Shown here: positions 12,148 to 24,261 of the stretch, piece by piece
Layout: the number at the start of each line of letters is the position of its first letter
Numbering within the stretch: position 1 is the first letter of the stretch
NCBI GenBank assembly: GCA_037039685.1
Contig: JAWNGF010000003.1
Coordinates: forward strand, 4,748,571 to 4,812,570
DNA length: 64,000 nucleotides
Source of the DNA: Ceratobasidium sp. AG-K
Lineage: Eukaryota; Basidiomycota; Agaricomycetes; Cantharellales; Ceratobasidiaceae
Reading direction: 5' to 3'
The notes under the pieces: model-generated
Database searches by the model: none
Told to the model about the DNA's origin: nothing
What the model saw: the letters and a program-made list of their open reading frames with translations, nothing else
Made by a program: the position numbers and the translations under genes

Positions 12148-12749
12148 AGCGATTCTCAACGTATTCAAACGACTATGTGCACCACAAGGTAACCCGAACT
12201 ACGTGGTTGGGTATTCGTGAGTCAGGATAAGTGAGGTGGTGGACAAATATGGGCGTGACCACGTTCGGCCGAGACCTGATATAAATTTGGCGCCAACGAG
12301 ATGTCCCTAGAAAGGCAAGTGCGCTTCGCCCAGCGCTACAGTTCTGGCGCGGCTGTATGCTCTCGACGGTACGCTAGGTGGTCCGAAGGATTAGATGACA
12401 ATTGGAAGAGTCGTTTAACAAAAATGGGGCCAGCAAAAGAGAAAGGCCCAGGAAGGACATTATGCTGAAAAATTCGCATGCGGCATTATTGAGGCAGACC
12501 CACGGTCAACTCTAGTAAAAGGCGAGGGTTGAATGCGATATGTGTTCACCTCTGCCGCTGAATACCAGTGCCTAGTAGGATTGCCATGCCTTGACCAGAT
12601 TTTCAAAATCCGGGTTTGTGGGTCGGGAACGCGGAGGCGACTTGTCAGGGCTCTGCTGCGTCGGAATTTCAACCAACACATGGGGCACAGAGGCACGTTT
12701 AACAGCATAAAAATATATAGCGTTCCAATGTGCATCGGGGAAATACTTG
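12148..12749. other. Intergenic upstream of THR4
   Basis: These 602 bp between two minus-strand genes contain the THR4 promoter (near 12150-12300) and presumably the 3' region of the downstream unknown gene. Apart from the TGAGTCA site I see no gene or repeat. Confidence 0.6.
12218..12224. promoter_or_regulatory. Gcn4/CPC1-type binding site upstream of THR4
   Basis: TGAGTCA is an exact match to the Gcn4/Cpc1 bZIP consensus TGASTCA, 70 bp upstream of the THR4 start codon. Threonine synthase is under general amino acid control in yeast, so a functional site is plausible here. A seven-base match can also occur by chance. Confidence 0.55.
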
Positions 12750-15700
12750 CTATGATACGAGTACAATCTGACCGGCATCGTTTAACAAGGCAAGCCGCGT
12801 CGAGGCACCAAGCAATCGGCGCTTCGTCCCATCAACTATCCCCCCCTCCCGGACCGCCGCATCCGCATCAACGCCATACCCATCCTCGTCGGCAAATTCC
12901 AGTACCTGAAGGATCGTTCTTAACTGTAGCGACACCCGAGCATCATGGTACAGTTTGATAAACTCGAAATTCCGCGACCCCTTGAGTTTTAAAGCTTGTT
13001 CGGGAGCTTCTAGTCCAGGAGGCTTACCAGGCGCGGGCTCGAATGATAAGGACAGCGATCCGACGCGCTTAGAGTCCCGAAAGCCCGTCATCTGCGCCCA
13101 GAAGGAGCGAAGTGCCGCCGGCGTCCACACGATCATAAGCTTTTTCCGTTCTTTGATGGGACGCAGCGAGACCACAGCCCCGGAACAGCCGTCCCACGGG
13201 GCGCGCCCACGCACCGGTATTATCCACGCCGCGCGTCCCCATGCGTCAGACAAGAAGCTAGCGGCAGCGGCGGCTTGGTCCTGGGCGGGTGTGCCGTCTT
13301 GATTCATCCAATTCTGAGAGCGCGGTGGAACCAGAGTGGCGAGCATCCCTTCGGTCAGGGAGGGCGGCTCGCAGGGGAGTGAGGGAATCAAATGAGGTTG
13401 TGGAATAACTGCATGCAGATGGCCTTTGTAGATCTTACTAGTTGGTGGAGGAGGTTGTGGGTTCATGGGACTAGGAGGATTGGGTGCGATGGGAAAACAA
13501 TCCGACATTACGTTCCTCGTTTCAGCCGACCCCATGGGGGATCGCTGTTCAGGAACCTCCACCTGATCAGAATCAGGCAGGTTGGAGGCACGGCCATTCT
13601 TAGTTCCATTGGTCCCGAAGCTGACCAAACTTGACGTAGGGACATCGTCATCTTTTCGCGCTGAATGTGCACCATGCGGTGTGGAATTCTTTTCTGGTCG
13701 AAAAGTCGACTCGAAAGAAATATCTTCTTCTGGTTCAGCTCGGACCCGAACTGGGGCTTCGGCTGCAGGAAGCTTGAAGTTGGGAACCAAATTGTGTACG
13801 AAAGGTCTAGCAGACCTAGGGGGAGGCATTTGACTGACATGTGGGGAAGCAATAGACTCGATTGAGTTGTCGGAGCTATCTTTTTGTCTCACCACTGGTG
13901 TGAAGCTAAGAATCGGAGACTGATGTTCAACGAATGAGCCTTGTGTACTAGCGTACGAAGCAAGCCTTGTTATCCCTGATCGCGTCCCAACAGTCGCGCT
14001 GGGCGCACGCGGCGGAGAAGTGTCCAACATTCTGGTGGCAGGAACGAGACCACTCGCCGAAAATTCGTTGAGAGTCATCGATCGCGTGAGTTCTGGGGAT
14101 GTTTGTGGTCCTGGAGCGGCACTGTCCGGTTGCCGACCAGCCGAGGGCCCACGAACATTCAAGTCCTCCAAAGAAAGCGAACGAGAGGCAGCAACAAGAT
14201 CTTCAGGAGATGCCCGTTCAACAGGGAACGGTCCCCAGTTGCCTGATGATCGGGCACCACTCAGAGGTCGAGATAGTACACCCGCGCTTGAGCTCCAGGA
14301 GGGGACTGGCGTAGGCACAGGGTCCTCGGTTTGATTTGATGATAATGCCCGATCTCTTGATGGGTCGGGCCGTGGGGGAGACGAGTCTTGACTTGAATTA
14401 TACAGAGTAGACAACATGTTCATCGCCAAATTACTAAGTTGATTCCCAGGGTCAGATGTGCTTGCTTTATCTATGCGCATATAATCAGGCGGTGGCGTCA
14501 CTGGCTAATTGATGGATCACTTACTGGAGTTGTGATCTAAAGTTGGGGAGTTGCTGACCGAGGCAGATGCATCTTTCCGAGGCGAACAAGGGTCGCCGCC
14601 GTTATGTGCAAATTGTGAGATCTCCCAAGGTATGGACTCATAATGACCGTGGGTAATACGGCTTCGGGCCAAAGGACTAGGGCTATCGATGGTAGGACCA
14701 TTTCTGGAAGTGTCCGAGTCTTGACTCGAGTCGTACGAAATGGCTGTAGCCATCCCTGCTGAAATGTCCACAGGATTTTCTTCACGACGAACTGAAATAA
14801 TACAGGCTCGATTAATGGAAATCAGGTTACTGATAATGATATATTTACTTACCTGATGGTTCCTTGTTACTATTACGCTGGGCAGACGTGATTCGTTGTG
14901 CAGCTTCTTCAAATGATAGTGATAGAGACGCTGACACCAATACATCTGGTGTGATGCTATGAGAATCACTGTTCAGGAGACGCTGTCGGGCCAAGGCTTG
15001 ATTCGGAGGCGGGCTACTTGTCACTATAGACCCACGAAAAGAAGGCGGAGCACTTGGCCCAGAAAAGCTAATATCTTGGAACGAGGCCCCGGGGGACCCG
15101 GAGGCCAAGTCTGAGAGCATAGTCGTATCGACACGGCTGCCAAGCAATGAATCCTCTTGGATAGCAGATATGATCGACGTGTCGACAAGACTTCCAGCAA
15201 GTGACGGAGAAGCTGGTACCAAAACCACGCCGTTTGATGTATCTGTGTGACTCGTATCCAACGACACAGGGGTGCTCAGAGACAGGTCACGTTGGTCCAA
15301 ATCACGCGCCGGAAACTTGACAGGAAAATCGAGTTGAAGTTTCTCGCCCTTTGACACAGAGATTAAGCTATCTGGTACTGTGATACCAAAAGATAATGCT
15401 CCATCAGAGGAACTAGGTACGTCGGATGCCTCGGTCGCCAATGTCCGAGAAGGGCCAGACCCCAGTTCTCGTCTAGGAGTAAGCTTGACCTGAAACGAGA
15501 CATCGTAGGATTCATCGGCTGGTGGGTTATGTGCCAACTTTGAGCCCGGATTGGCGCGCTTAGAAAGGCCCAGTCTGAGACGTACCGAGCCTTGCTTCTT
15601 GGTCGAACTCTTCGATTGGAGAGCAGAGAGAGCAGCAGCCTGAACCTTTGGGGATACAGTGGTACTGAGAGGTTTATGGGCGAGAGGCGGAATAGCGAAT

Positions 15701-16252
15701 CGAGGTTTTTTGGGCGAGTTGAAAGCTGATCCTGGGTCTTGGTTGCGCTCCTCAATAGGCCTTCGTCGCTTTAAAAGCAGGTGGTGGGCAATGGACATGC
15801 TCGATACATCGGGTCTGCACTTGATACCAGAAACAAATTCGTCGAGTCCCGAGAGACCCATCGACTCAACGTCAGTAGCAGGAGTTCCCCAATCCAAAAG
15901 AGGTGGGACATTGCAAGCAGGCGCAGTTGGAAGGGTTCGAAGCAAGTTGCGTCGACTGGGTGGCGGCCTCCTAAGGGTGAAAAGAGCCGTGGAAGCGTAA
16001 TCTACCCTGGTTCCCCAAATAAGTCAGACATTGCCATATATTTGTGGAGAGTACTTAGAAATAACCTATAGACGGTAGTTGAATTGATGGGATTTGCCAC
16101 GACGTTTGATTGTTTGCGTTTGACGGAACGGTACAAGCCTGTTTAACTGTTTCGCGCGCAGATTGAGTCACATCTTCGTCAGAAACATCCTTTCCTAACT
16201 CTAGATATCGAATTTCAGCCAAAAAATGTGTCGAGCCGGTTGGACTGATCAT
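12750..16252 (-). CDS. Unknown protein, about 1107 residues, Ser/Pro-rich with a structured C-terminus
   Basis: Predicted exons: 16252-16066, 16001-14853, 14791-14525 and 14470-12750. All phases agree and they sum to 1108 codons. The N-terminus (MISPTGSTHFLAEIRYLELG) looks ordered. The middle (about 60-850) is low-complexity, rich in Ser, Pro, Asp and SP sites, with repeated short motifs such as SLVDTSII / SRVDTTML that may be phosphosites or docking motifs. The last 230 residues look folded: WIIPVRGRAPWDGCSGAVV, then KLMIVWTPAALRSFWAQMTGF, then a C-terminal helix-rich stretch. I do not recognise the family. The intron at 14471-14524 is supported because the alternative short acceptors would give an intron of 20-24 bp. 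A CACGTG site lies at 16276-16281, just upstream of the start. The start codon is uncertain: the frame is open to about 16357. Confidence 0.7.
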
Positions 16253-16627
16253 GGTCAAGCACGAGTTCAGGTACCCACGTGACAGTGGCACGGTACCGAC
16301 GCGGTCGTGGTGGTTGGTATTCCTGTTTTGGCTCAGTCTTACGTCGATGTTTTCCAAAATTTCTGTATCACATTTATTACCGGTATACAGTAATATCCAT
16401 AACCAATATACTGTCTGAGGTCCCCTCGAGGCTGCGATTGCAAAACCAGCCTCGATCGATCACACTCGACCGCGGGCTGCGATGTGCGATCTGTCATTTG
16501 GTCTCAGGTTCCCTCGCTACGTCACCGACTGGATCCGGAACTATATATTCATCCCAGCCTCTGGGCGCACTCCAACTACATTCCTCCTTGTCCTCAGTCC
16601 GCGATAGTCATATCTCATAAGACAGCC
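16253..16627. promoter_or_regulatory. Divergent promoter between the unknown gene and the DUF1295 gene
   Basis: This 375-bp spacer separates two divergent starts. CACGTGAC at 16276 lies 24 bp from the minus-strand start codon. TATATA at 16542-16547 lies about 80 bp upstream of the plus-strand start at 16628. Nothing else is visible. Confidence 0.5.
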
Positions 16628-17946
16628 ATGGCCGTACTTTCGAAACTGGTGCCCATTATTGTTGGAAACTTTGCCTTGCAGGCTGCCTTTGCCTCGGTCT
16701 TTGTTCCGACACAAAACGAGAAGTTTTATGACTTGTGCGGCGCACTTGGATTCCTCACTGGCGCAGGAATGTCCTTGTACTATCCCTCGCTCCGCGACAA
16801 GTTTTGGTACAAGACCCCCGGCGCAACCATCCCTCCTATAACGAGCTTTGCCCCCCGCCAACTTTTGCTGACTGGATGTCTCTGTCTCTGGGCTGGACGC
16901 CTTGGAAGCTTCCTGGTTCAGGTATAAATCCCACAGAACGTATTTGTAGTACTGGCGTATTGAAACGATCTTCAGCGCGCCTGGAAAGCAGGTGGGGATT
17001 CCCGCTTTGACGAAATCAAGAAACAACCCAGCAGGTTCGCTGTGTTTTGGTTTGGACAAGCCCTCTGGATATCCATTGTGGGTTTACCGGTTTACCTCGT
17101 GAGTTCCAACCTTCCATCATTCCTGCTCTTACTAAAGTAAGCTTTGAAGGGGAACATTCTTCCCGCAGCAAAGCAAGCTCCGCTTGGAAAGTTTGATCTA
17201 CTCGGGTTTTCGGTCTTTGCTGCCTCGCTAGCGTTTGAGGTGCCAGCTTTGTATCGCTCCTTGGTGGCCTACTCTAATCGTGACTTATGTCCAAGGTTAT
17301 CGCCGATCACCAAAAGTCCGATTGGCGCGCTCGAAAGAACGCCAAGTTACACGATGAAAAGTTTATCACATCTGGACTTTGGAGTATCAGCCGTCACCCA
17401 AAGTATGCCTAATCAAGTTCACTTGAGTCGTGCTCTAACGTGATGTTTCTCAGTTACGTGGGAGAAGTAGGCATCCAAACAGGAATTTGGCTGCTATCGA
17501 CGACTGCATTGTCGTCCCCTCTCTTGCCGAAATATGCGCCACTTGCCGCTATGGCTAGCCCCCTTTTCACCTGGCTTCTGCTAAGAAAGGTAAGCTCTTC
17601 AAATCGCCACACCCATCGCACCTTGCGACTCGGCCACATTTCCTGCGTCGGTTCAACCCGAGATTCAATTTTGTTGGGTCCTGTGGTTCACAATGTATGC
17701 TTCTGTACTCACCACGATCTTTATCTATAGGGGTCCGGCGTTCCACCGCTGGAGGTAAGTAGGATTCATGTACCCAATTCACAGCTAACGACCCTTGCAC
17801 ACAGAGGGCTGGACAGAAGAAATTCGGCGGAGATCCGAAATGGGAACACTACAAGAAGTGCGTGTTGCTGTTCGAGTGATAGGTGTAGGACTAACCTATT
17901 CTCTAGAACCGTGCCAGTATTTTTCCCTTGGGGAGGTTACCGTTGA
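16628..17946 (+). CDS. DUF1295 / steroid 5-alpha-reductase-like membrane protein
   Basis: Start ATG 16628 (MAVLSKLVPIIVGNFALQA). Seven or eight exons with short introns; exon 2 starts RAWKAGGDSRFDEIKKQPS, which is characteristic of the DUF1295 family. Later blocks are LHDEKFITSGLWSISRHPN then YVGEVGIQTGIWLLS (the conserved NYxGE / HPNY segment), and the end is a GVPPLE block, KKFGGDPKWEHYKK and TVPVFFPWGGYR, stop at 17944-17946. Several hydrophobic segments indicate a polytopic membrane protein. The related steroid reductases and isoprenylcysteine methyltransferases use such a fold; the substrate of DUF1295 proteins is not settled. One intron (about 17590-17731) is longer than its neighbours. 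All family blocks are present. Confidence 0.85.
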
Positions 17947-19275
17947 GCCCACGTATAGAATTAACCGGGATCGCTGTTGGGGCGACGAATGTAATTCTAA
18001 TGAAGCTGTATCAATAATATACGCAGGTGTGCTCCGCGTGTCTCGTTTGAGCCAATTATTCTAGGCTCCTGCTTGTTGCCGTGTACATCATGTACATGGA
18101 GCCTCGTTGTTAGTTCCCTATCAACTATAGCACAGCAAAATGCCCTCTAATGGGCTCTCACTCAGCTTCTCTGGTTCTATCACGAAGGAAACAGATAAAT
18201 CAGTATATAAAAGGTATATTAGCTCGAAGCAATACATTCATTCATCAAGCCGAAGCCTGTGGGCCATCAAGATGCAAAAACACGCGTACGGCCATCATTA
18301 ATTACAGCACATATCGCCTGAAATATTGTCTATTCGAGCTCGTATAGAGTACATATCACTAATAACCTGAATAAAGTGGCATAAAATATGTGCGTTTTCC
18401 GATCTGACTCACTCTCGTAGCTGAAACGGCGCATTATCACCAGTCATACTGTTAATTCATTTACGGCGAAGCTAGTTTCCGTGGCCATGCCGGGTGATCC
18501 TTTCCAGTCACCCCCGTATTGCCGCTGGATCTATGTCCGCTGAATACCATCAAGTCCAGGTCGTGTCCAAGATCCTGAATGCAAACTTTACCTACATGGG
18601 CATAGGCCCGCGTGCCGGACGGAAACGGAATCCATGGGGTTTTGCCATGGGCATAGTCGTGACCAATTCAATCGAGTGACTCGTCGTTGCCTCGCTATGA
18701 CGTTTGGCTGTCAAAAGCGAGACGTGTGCGTGATGGGGCTTAAAGAGGCGAAAGGGTATTATATACAATTATTAGCTTGGACTTATTGGCATTAACTCGT
18801 GTCCGAACCACAGGGTCATCGCCTCCAGAGCGCTGCGCAGCTAGGGGCCAATGGCCATGATCTACCCAGACTGGATGAGCCACCCCGACGAAACTTCAAT
18901 TCATTCGATATGTCCGAGACTAGCTTCACAGCGATATTTGAGAAGTTCGCGGCCAAGAGGTTTTACCTTTCCAAGGATCGGCCAACCCTGCCCGGGTCTG
19001 GCTTTTCGATGCTGGGGGTGACACGCCAAGAGGGGAATGACCGAGTGTCTCCTGGAGAGGATTGTTCGACCTCGGACGGCAACCAAAGCTACTCGATCCA
19101 GGGTTTAGCCTCAGGCCGTGACGAGCGCGCAGAATATTTGGTGTATTATTATGGCCATTATACATTTTAAACTTGTCCCCTTGCTCCTCAGGCAATAAGA
19201 GCATGTGGACGATTAGGCCTGTAGGAATTCGACGAGTCCCAAGGCGTGGTAAGTTCAGGCACGCGTGAGCAAGGC
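17947..19275. other. Gene-poor stretch of 1.3 kb
   Basis: Between the ends of two convergent genes. Short open stretches exist on both strands (for example 18494-18679 and 18799-19170), but none has a recognisable motif, splice framework or consistent composition. The stretch contains AT-rich spacers (18120-18400). I see no tRNA or repeat. Confidence 0.5.
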
Positions 19276-19841
19276 TCATGCGGATTTTGTGGCTTCGACG
19301 GTGGGTTGAATGATCAGCCTTGGTATATATACGGTGACCAGAGCTCCGAAAGCGAAACTAGAAGAGCAAAGGAGTGCCGGTTGTGCATAGGTGGTTGTTT
19401 CAAGCGTGATCACGAAGGCATACGGGAAACATGAGCTCAGTCCAAATCAAGAAATTCTCACTCACATGAGTGAAGACCAGCTTTGTCCTCCGTCCTTTGT
19501 GCGCAACGGATGCTGGTTCATGAAGCCGCTCACAGCCACCAACAGAGCAAGCCATGCACCGTACCTGAAGGCATTGAAGAATATGGTAATACGACAATGG
19601 GAGGTCAATTGATGGAATCGGCTCAACGTCATTCACTCACATGTTTCGTGTAAGTAGCGTCGCACCCGCCATCAACATGGAGAACGAGGTTACTGCATCT
19701 AGAGAAAAAAAGCAACGGTCTCAGTTAGTTTCATAAGTTCTGCCATATGGATGAGACAAACGAACCCATTGATTCTGTATAGGTCTTGGGAAGCCTGAAT
19801 GGCTCCTCCAATTCTGGGGCTCGTGGGTCGTTGGAAGTCAT
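19276..19841 (-). CDS. PAT complex subunit Asterix homologue, 104 residues
   Basis: Four small exons: 19841-19766, 19698-19641, 19564-19466 and 19357-19276. Phases agree and sum to 105 codons including the stop. The protein starts MTSNDPRAPELEEPFRLPK, then TYTESMDAVTSFSMLMAGAT, a TRNMYGAWLALLVAVSGFMN membrane segment, QHPLRTKDGGQSWSSLIFAF and a second membrane segment (GALVTVYIPRLII). This order (soluble N-terminal proline-rich piece, then hydrophobic segments with an NQHPLRxKDGGQ-type loop between) fits the Asterix (ASTER/UPF0139) family. Asterix helps insert multi-spanning proteins into the ER membrane. The longest exon is 99 bp, so length-based ORF searches cannot see the gene. A CACGTG lies at 19994-19999, about 150 bp upstream. 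The family call is a motif judgement. Confidence 0.82.
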
Positions 19842-22800
19842 TGACAGAATTTCGATGCTTTAATAATCTTCCCTTCATGTGAGACAAGCGATACGTATCT
19901 CGTAACGTGCACACATACCGGAATTGTCAGAGCGGGTGGTCGTGGACTGCAGGCACCAGATTAAGCGCTAGCGCCAGCAAGAATGATTTGTCACACGTGG
20001 ACATATTCAACCAGGGACAAATTTCACAAACCGCGATCAACAGATTTCAGTGCTGCAAGCGCCTCATGAGCCTTGATTCTGTTTTGGAGGTAACATTTGT
20101 CCATTTTGGTATTGAAGAACGTTCTAGTTCCTCAATAGCAACGTGAATGCGTGGCAAGAAGACCCTAAATTGTGATCGTAAAAGGTGCCATGAATGCTTT
20201 TAAGCGAACGAGTACAATAGTAGGTACCTGAATCAGCCAGTACAACTGAGGGACTTGTTCAGGTTCCAAATTCTGTCTACTGTAAGAGGTTTCCAGCCTT
20301 TTCTTTAGTTTCAGCCGGCACCAGGTCCAATGTTGATTCTCTTCGGAACGATCGACGACACTAATTTGCATTACTTTCGCGAAATCAGGGTGAAATAAGA
20401 CGCACCAACTAATAGTCGGGCGCGTAGTGAGCAGAAGCACCCTCGTTGTACTGGAGCTTGACGCAAAACTGTAGCGAGCCACCACGGTGGTGCGATTGAA
20501 GTCACATTTTCATAGCAACCATGCCCCACTGGTGGGGAAAAGTAGAACCAACCACAATGCATGCTGTTGCCTGATCTCGTAACATAACGGGCAAAGAACT
20601 CTGACGGGCTCAGCCGCTCGATCATTTAAATAAACTCGCGCGCACATACTACAGTACGCGAATAGCCGGTAAGCCGAGTCCGATTGGAATACACTCCAAA
20701 GCAAACATTGCAATCACATTCTTACACTAGAAGAACTTCGAGCAACTCGAGTCGCTCCGATATCCGATGCACCCGTAGGGAAATCAGGAGAAAAACACAA
20801 AGCATGAGGCCCAAATTGTAGTTCTATAAATAGTCTTTTTAGGAACATCCTACAATCACCCCCGGGTTTGACATCGTCGGGATGCTTGAGTCAAATACAA
20901 ATATGACGTATATGGGGGCTGTAGGCTCTCTCATATTGTAAATAACGGTATTCCACCACCATCCCAATAGCTCATAAGTACTTTGCTCCGTTCCGTCGAT
21001 TTCTATTTTGCGGCCAAAAACGCAGTCTTCTACCTAGTCAGGTTATTCAATATTCCAGTCGTTTGAATAGTGACTCGTCCCACTGATACCTATTCTCATA
21101 ACCACTTGAACCTTCACTCTTTGAGAACGAAGAACTTTTGATTACTTCCCCATAGGTTTCCTCCTATGCATAGATAACGGCATCCTCCCTTCCCGTAGTA
21201 ACGGCACTGGCCATGGGTATCTCGAGTATGGTGATAGTAGCACTAGTATTTGCCCATCTCATAGGGTGAATTGGCGCTGCACCGCGCCCGTACCGCACCC
21301 CACCCGCCTCGGAATCAACTACAATGGTTGGGGCACCAAGTCGCTCCAGCGTTCCGAAATGTGTATAGATGCGCGGCGGCCTTTGGCTGCGTCTGAATGG
21401 ACTCCGGATGGCCCAGAACTCAGAAGGACTATACCATAGTTTGCTGTATGCTATCATTTTTAGGAAGTCGCCCTGCAGATTTTCACCAAAGCCGATGGAG
21501 CCGCTTCAATAGTAATAGGTTTGGCCAAGCTATACCTAACGGACTGTGCCGTGTGGCGAACGATCTCTGCGCCACGGGCTGCATGCCAATGCGGTCGCGA
21601 ATAGCGTCCGTGCCGCCCAATGGTCCCGTGTTCTCATCACAAGTATCCGCCTGCAATTATAAAGTCAAACGCAAACTAGACCGAGAGTCCGACACAAGTC
21701 AAAATACCGGGTTAAGGCCCGTTACCCGACGCCAATGGCGTCGCGACAGAATACCGCAAGTCAATGATAACAGACTTAATCCGGGGTCAATGTCTACCGG
21801 CGATGATAAATGGAGTAAGTCTATATGCTTCAGGGTAAATGCGCAGAACCTAACACGTAGGGCAGGTATGCCCATTTTTATTACGAAGCGGGACCGACAT
21901 TTCCGTACCAACGAAATAATCCTCTGTACATCAATGGCGATGGTTTACTGTAACCTACATTGTACGAGCTTACCCTCCGTTACTACCCCCCCAAAATGCA
22001 TGCTTCCACTTGGTATACCCCAACGACACTGTCTCGCAAAAAGATTCTGAGCACTGGATTGAATGCGCACAAAATATTCCCCGAAGGCGTAACATTCCCG
22101 TTCTTCGCCGTCTCGACCGGGCTTCAGGGAGCGGGGTCGAACATCAAGGACTCAATTAAGAACCTCGAGCACAAAAGCCGGCGGATACTCTTTCAGGGTA
22201 AACCAGAGCAATATACGTGTCCGTAAAGAGGTTAGAGTGAAAGCGTAACCTTGAACTCGAGAACGTCGTTCTGGACAACAGGAGACAAGCTTTCTCTATG
22301 ATATCTCCATACGGACGTATGCTATTACCCCATTTGGCACCGTTACCTCGAATCTGTCCGAACGTGCGTCAAAGGCTAACTACCGACGGTACGAATATGG
22401 TCAACATCAATGAGTTCGTCAACAAACGACTGATGCTTGCGACCGGGATGATTGTCCCTGTCGCTTGGTCATGTGATTGATTCGACAACTGGGCATCATC
22501 ATTTACTTCCAGTCTATCCTCTTTTGTCCGGGCCCCGCTCGTGATGTCTGAATCCCGGATGCTCTGGGCCTCGTGCTCACTCTATCATCCTTCGATTACC
22601 TTTTTGGCACACGAGGCTTGCGAACGCTTAATTTTGATGATTGTTTTGAACGTTCTGGGGGGAGCCCGCGACTGTCATATTCTGAAGATCGCGTCTGGAA
22701 CAGCGGTACGGTTCGTACTCAGCAGGCTCTGGTTGATGGTGCATTGTTTACTCCAAGCAAGCATGGCCAGAATCAAGTAGTCGAGGCTCAGGCGTGATTT

Positions 22801-24261
22801 GAATCAGAATGTTGTTTCGATGAGATGACTATATTTGGGTATCAAGGCAAATGACATGGATTAACTCGCACAAGTCTGTTCGGAATATTCCCTTGTCCCG
22901 GTCACCGCTCGGGTGGAAAGGAGCACCTACCGCCACAGGTCCATCGCCTATGCACATAGATTTTCCGCCGCTCCACTCGACTATGAGCGCTAAACCATTG
23001 ACGGAAGCGCCTCGCATGTAGTCAAGTCGGGGCCTATCTGTTTCGTTCTCACTCCCGCGCGGAGTTTGTACTTACGTGACTCTATTCGGCGTCCGACAAT
23101 AAATATATATATACTGAAGCTGAGTAATACTCCGAGGTTGATACACAAGACATCTTTAAGCCTATACTACGATAGTCGATAGCAATCAAGCCTCACTAAA
23201 CGATATCGTGGAAACTGTGGATTGATGATGGCCGCTGTTAACGATCGATGCCCAGTGCTCGAGCTCCATGATCGACTTCCTTAACGTCATCAGCAAACCA
23301 CTATTTTTTGTTGACAGATCGACACAGCAATGCTGTTCCACGAATACCGACGGGTCGCGCAACTCTTCATCATCTCGTATGTTATATGTCACGGGTTCAT
23401 GGGTCCATATTATCGCGTGCCCAAAGACCGGTTCAAGCGTTCGGTATTTGCCCAATCTCGACGTTCCGGTGCTCGAGATCTCGATGGCTGATCGGGTCCA
23501 AGCGGGAATGGATGATGAACTCGGTTGCCTAGACGACTTGGGCATAATTTGGGTCTACAGCGTTGTGGGCAAGAGTGGCAAGCACCTCGATGACCTGTCA
23601 GTTGAAGCAGTTGGCTGTTGAAGGTTGTCAATCGCGCGAGGTCGAAGCCCCTCGTTAACCGAGCGGATGAGAACCTTGGGGAACTTCCTACTTGGGGGAG
23701 TCCGCGTCCAAGTGTGGGTGCACCTGAAATAATCGTCGAATCTAATTTGCGGCTCTGCCCGTGACCGGCTCGGGGTCTTCTAAGCTCATATACATCGGTG
23801 CGGATAGTTAATCTGTCGTGGCGGTTGCCAGTGCTCATAATTGAGCCATGCTAGACGGTCGCTGAGCGTGGGGAATTAAGCTGTTTAGGCAAGTGTGACA
23901 ATGACAAGCCATCTTGATCCAGCTTGAACGTTTTGGTGGGAGCCTAGCTGAAACGAGCGTATGGATTAACGTTTGTTTTCTGCGCAGGCGATGATCGCCA
24001 GAAGCCAGAAGCGGGGAAGATCAGGGAGGTCGCGAGCACAGCACGTGATGATCGGCAAGAAGGGAACTGGGTGGACGGTGGAATTTGTCTTTATCCGTTT
24101 GAGACAAATGAGGCAGGAAGCCGACTGACGATATCCTGAAAGGCACGCTAGTCGCGCTCAGGGTCTGTTGCCTTGACGGTCCGTACTGCTGGACACTTTT
24201 TACAGACCTCCATGTGCTATATCTGAGCGCATTCGACGCTCGAGAAACTACCCTCCCCGCC
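19842..24261. other. 4.4-kb gene-poor region with no identifiable gene
   Basis: This is the longest stretch without a gene I can name. Open frames include 21397-22050 (+, 217 residues) and 23186-23545 (-, 119 residues). Neither shows a family motif. Some spliced-looking pieces (22080-22480 and 22590-22797, plus strand) look like degraded coding sequence, for example a stretch reading FDYLFGTRGLRTLNFDDCFE, but I cannot assign it. No terminal repeats, target-site duplications or polymerase motifs of a transposon were seen. The final 200 bp (with CACGTG at 24042-24047) probably contains the promoter of the next gene. Confidence 0.45.

Noticed and set aside
14500..14524. Introns of 20-24 bp between exons at 14525 and the downstream exon
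   Set aside because: Too short for this genome; the 54-bp intron ending at 14471 keeps the frame and is preferred.
21164..21457. A minus-strand frame with IYTHFGTLERLG, loosely like an alpha/beta hydrolase
   Set aside because: Too short, no catalytic motif, and no flanking exons; the resemblance is weak.
21397..22050. A 217-residue open frame on the plus strand
   Set aside because: No motif, no plausible splice framework, unlike codon composition of neighbours; probably a chance frame or a remnant.
23186..23545. A 119-residue open frame on the minus strand starting MPKSSRQPSSSS
   Set aside because: The opposite strand is also open over most of it, and no motif or splice framework supports either; left unassigned.
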